Source of the DNA: Chromera velia
Lineage: Eukaryota; Sar; Chromeraceae
Assembly: GCA_018398765.1 (NCBI GenBank)
Contig: JAHBMJ010005252.1
Location: 1-37,500, forward strand
Direction of reading: 5' to 3'
DNA: 37,500 nucleotides
Shown: in pieces, positions 35,001 through 37,500 of the stretch
Layout: each line of letters starts with the position of its first letter
Numbering within the stretch: position 1 is the first letter of the stretch
The notes under the pieces: generated by a model
Database searches by the model: none
What the model was told of the DNA's origin: nothing
The model's input: only the letters and a program-made list of their open reading frames with translations
Made by a program: the position numbers and the translations under genes

Positions 35001-36364
35001 CCATCTGGAGGAGGGCGTTCATTTCCTGCACCGCCATTTTGTCTGCCAGAAGAACGGCTGCAAGCTTCATCAGACACTCGGGGGGCGACCTGTGCCCGTG
35101 ACGCCTGCAAAAAAAAGAAACGCATCGGCAGAAGGGCACTCAGACCGGCAAACAGATGAAGAATGCATAGTGTCAGGAAGGGAAGTCACAATTGTTTATT
35201 TTCGCGTCCCACTTGACAGTCTGCCTGTTCAGTCTTTTCAGTGCTTATGACTTAGACCACAACGACCTCCTCATCCTCAGAAGATCAGAACGCGAAGAGC
35301 GCAGGGGGAAGAGAACCACTTTGAAGCCTGCCTGAGAAACACAACAGGAACAAGCAAGCACCGTCTGCTCTTCATTCACTCTCAACGGACCTGAAAAAAT
35401 TCTTGAAGGGCGCAATCATATGGAGGTTAGGCTCCGAGCTCAGCCTCAAGAAGAAACAGGGGACCTGAAGGCGAGCAGGCTCAGCAGCAGAAGCAGGGAA
35501 GTCAGGCGACCCCCCCATGTCCTCTTCCTTCTCCTCCGCAGCTTCATGGAGAGGTACTAAACCAGCGGGAGGCGGACAGAACTTCCGTTGATTTGTTTCT
35601 TTGTCTCTTCTTTCCTGCGCCTCTTTTTCACCTTCCTGCTCCTTTCCCGCCCCCTCTGCATCCAAATCAGTCTCCCTCATTTTCTTCACTGCCCTCCCCC
35701 CCTCCTTTTTCTCGTCTCCTCCCGAAGGAAGAGAAGGGTCACCAGAAGACGAAGAAGACCGGCCCCGCTTCAGAGACAAACCGGACGCGGATGCTCCTTC
35801 CTTTCCGGTCAATGATGACGATTCCCCATCCATGCACACGTCCCCGCCATTGTGCTCCCCTTCTACGGACTCCTGTGGGAGGATCTCTCTTGCTGTCTGC
35901 AGATTCCAACGGAAAGCCTTCGCGAGCAGCGAATCTCCCCTACTGCCCCCTCCTCTCCAGTCCTCAAACGCGTTCTCTACCAGTGAATCGAACCTGCCTT
36001 GAAGACCCAGAGAACTGCGAAGGGCGGAAGTTTCAAACGGTTGAACAAGCGACTTTTCTTTCCCTTTTCCAACCCCTGCTGGTGCCCTCTGTCCCATTGT
36101 AGACGAGGAAGATGAGCTGCTCTCTCCCCGTTGCTCTTCCGGTTGAAGCACTCCAGTCAGGCAGGTGCGGAGACGGTCTGCAGACACGACCGCACTCTCA
36201 ATCCCCACCCCTCCTCCAGCCTCCACGGTCTCCTCACTGATCGCCTCGTTTTCGTGACAAATCTCCAAACAGAAGGAGACGCCGCGGCTAGCAGACCCAC
36301 CTCCCATACGAGCGTCTGGAGCTCCCGTGGAGTCCTGACAGACGACAACAGACACTTCATCCAT
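32061..36364 (-). CDS. low-complexity protein of unknown function, 5 exons, 755 residues
   Basis: Exons (minus): 36364-35391, 35104-34733, 33740-33617, 33413-33346, 32790-32061. Phases agree at all four joins (donors GTCCGT, GTGAGT, GTGAGT, GTGAGT), giving 2,268 nt. An in-frame TGA directly precedes the ATG at 36364. The N-terminal third is acidic/Ser-rich with KKMRE- and KRGR-type basic patches that could be nuclear localisation signals. The best-conserved-looking parts are helical: SPPECLMKLAAVLLADKMAV in exon 2, and LRQLCENFFGGKLTVMELVQ continuing to TWAKMQEIRDRTQATLQ across exons 3-5. Exon 2 has a nine-Ser run. The C-terminal 240 residues are rich in Pro, Gln, His and Ala, as in transcription or RNA-binding regulators. 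I do not recognise the family. A nuclear role is inferred from composition alone. Confidence 0.72.
32912..33007. repeat. tandem duplication, period 48, two copies, in an intron
   Basis: TCCTTTGAACTCTCATTGC and the following AAACAGAGAGACAGAAAGC occur twice, 48 bases apart, with one or two mismatches. It lies in the last intron of the unknown 755-residue gene. Confidence 0.9.
33097..33171. repeat. tandem duplication, period about 36-40, two copies, in the same intron
   Basis: CACTAGGACACA at 33097 and 33137, and GTTCGAATAATCGAATT at 33119 with its near copy at 33155. The TTCGAAT/ATTCGAA words are partly palindromic. Confidence 0.85.
34687..34704. repeat. (CGAA)n short tandem repeat
   Basis: Four to five tandem ACGA units in the intron next to exon 2 of the 755-residue gene. 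Confidence 0.85.
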
Positions 36365-36581
36365 TCAGTCCATGAAAAGGTACTACTGCCGGAAGGGCAA
36401 GTAGACAGATGGCACGGCGTTTCGCTTTTGCATGCCTTTACCGAGACACGAAACAGGGAGCAAAGACCTGGCACAAGTCTTTTAATTTTCCAGAGACATA
36501 GGGGTGCTACAGGTAGATTATTCATCGGTCAGTTACAAAAGGAAGACAGACAAAAAAGGGAGTGACAACTTCTTTCTCCCT
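36365..36581. other. short spacer between two tandem minus-strand genes
   Basis: 217 bases that must hold the 3' end of one gene and the 5' UTR and promoter of the next. No motif stands out. Confidence 0.4.
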
Positions 36582-37262
36582 TCAGTCCCCCGCCCAGCGT
36601 CTCACTCCTGCTTCCCTCTGTCCCCTGCCAAAATGAGATTGATCAAGCTTTCCATCATCTTTCAGCCATTCGATGAAAGAAACATTCTGTGTTGTTCGAC
36701 CCACCGCTCCATAGCTCGCGTGGCAGACTCTCCATTTGATCTGAGGCCCCAGAGCCCCTCCTCTGCCAGGCGCCTGCTTGCTCCCTAGAGTCGCTGAATC
36801 CAAATAACCCCCCAGGACCTGAGTTGGGAAGTAGGTGAAGGAGTGGAGAGCCCACAAAGACGAGAGAGAACGGATGGCAAGGAGAGCGGAACGACGAAAT
36901 CTTGGGAGGGATGGAAGACGGATCGATGACGGAAGCACATCACACAGAAGGAAGGAAGGAAGGAAAGTAGATGAGACGAGTAGCCAGGCAGCCCAACTGA
37001 ATGCATGAACACAGGGGCACACGACCCAACCCACCGACCCACCTCATCCCCGCCCAGACTCACCATAGTCTGCCGTTTGATCTCATTGAACACACCTCTC
37101 CAGCACGCGAAAGCAGCCAGAAGACTACCCAGAGGAGCAACCACCGTCTGTCGGAGAGTTCCAGGCCAGAAAAAGACGTCCCCGGCTTTAGGGTTCGGTT
37201 GAGGATGAGCAGGAGGCACGGCTGCCGAAGAGGATCCTCCCGCCTCCTCTTGAGGTAGGAGG
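36582..37262 (-). CDS. unknown protein, last two exons only (5' part beyond the window)
   Basis: Exons (minus): 37262-37064 and 36818-36582, with donor ATG then GTGAGT, acceptor CTCAG, phase 0 at the join and a TGA ending at 36582. The first visible codon is entered in phase 2, so at least one more exon lies upstream. The visible 144 residues contain a Pro-rich start, then DVFFWPGTLRQTVVAPLGSL and LAAFACWRGVFNEIKRQTM. This includes one moderately hydrophobic stretch (VVAPLGSLLAAFACW) that could be a membrane segment or buried helix. The end is polar (VSFIEWLKDDGKLDQSHFG). I do not recognise the family. It runs in the same direction as its neighbour, 217 bases upstream of that gene's start. 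Confidence 0.6.
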
Positions 37263-37500
37263 CTGGTGCAACGGCAAAAACTGCACGCGAGCATGCACAT
37301 ACGCACACATTCAAGCACACGCACACGCACACACCCAAACACATGCATGTGCCCACAGAAGAACGAAGACCCAGAGAGTGTTAGAGAGATGGGGAGAGGC
37401 AGCTTGAAGAGACAGAATAATCCAGACAGACAAAACTTGTCTTCTTCAGCTGCCTTTCCTTTCTGTCTCTCGCGTCATCCTTTCTCATCCCTTCCCCCTT
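37263..37500. other. intron or 5' region of the last gene, with CA-rich tract
   Basis: A CACACG/CACACA-rich tract at 37303-37340 reads as a GT-rich tract on the coding (minus) strand, upstream of the acceptor at 37263, like the GT tracts in introns elsewhere in the window. Confidence 0.5.

Noticed and set aside
1..37500. tRNA, rRNA or riboswitch genes
   Set aside because: Nothing resembling conserved tRNA boxes or rRNA cores was seen on reading; short structured RNAs without sequence signatures could be missed.

Overview
This is a eukaryotic nuclear window. Genes are broken by many GT-AG introns whose acceptors almost always read TGCAG after a pyrimidine tract. There are no operons or Shine-Dalgarno sites. 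Intergenic DNA is AT-rich and carries transposon debris, while genes and introns are GC/CT-rich with long simple repeats. The left edge holds the end of a Ty1/copia polyprotein. Protein content (RCC1 repeats, ankyrin + UBA, a C39-like peptidase with a membrane anchor) and TGCATGCA words in both divergent promoters point to an alveolate alga, most like a chromerid such as Chromera velia. That assignment is inference, because the window has no rRNA or marker gene.

Layout. 1-2344: copia Pol tail with a polypurine tract, then an AT-rich tract with two inverted-repeat elements (931-1177, and a 508-bp full-length palindrome at 1469-1976). 2345-6105 (-): a UBA + ankyrin + uncharacterised domain + leucine-rich protein whose last exon carries three reading-frame breaks. 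A spacer of about 160 bp (6106-6264) separates it from 6265-8760 (+), a five-exon, 436-residue membrane-anchored C39-like cysteine-peptidase-like protein. 9269-10014: non-autonomous DNA transposon with perfect terminal inverted repeats and a target-site duplication. 10724-11869 (-): single-exon aldo/keto reductase with an unusual hydrophobic C-terminus. 12575-30446 (+): an 18-kb gene that I could thread through 41 exons with every phase but one well-supported join consistent. It encodes an RCC1-like propeller, a very long coiled coil built from micro-exons, and a disordered tail, about 1,659 residues. 30447-32060: AT-rich intergenic DNA. 32061-36364 (-): five-exon, 755-residue low-complexity nuclear-type protein of unknown function. 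36582-37262 and beyond (-): last two exons of another unknown protein that runs off the window.

The genes do not form an obvious pathway. Two pairs are divergent (2345-6105 with 6265-8760, and 10724-11869 with 12575-30446), and each shared upstream region carries a TGCATGCA word. The most unusual observations are the splice donors with C at +3 (20 of 40 in the long gene), the three frame breaks in the ankyrin gene, and the 508-bp palindrome made of GGATTTTA words. Exon boundaries were set by hand from splice dinucleotides and phase continuity. They are good working models, not transcript-verified structures.
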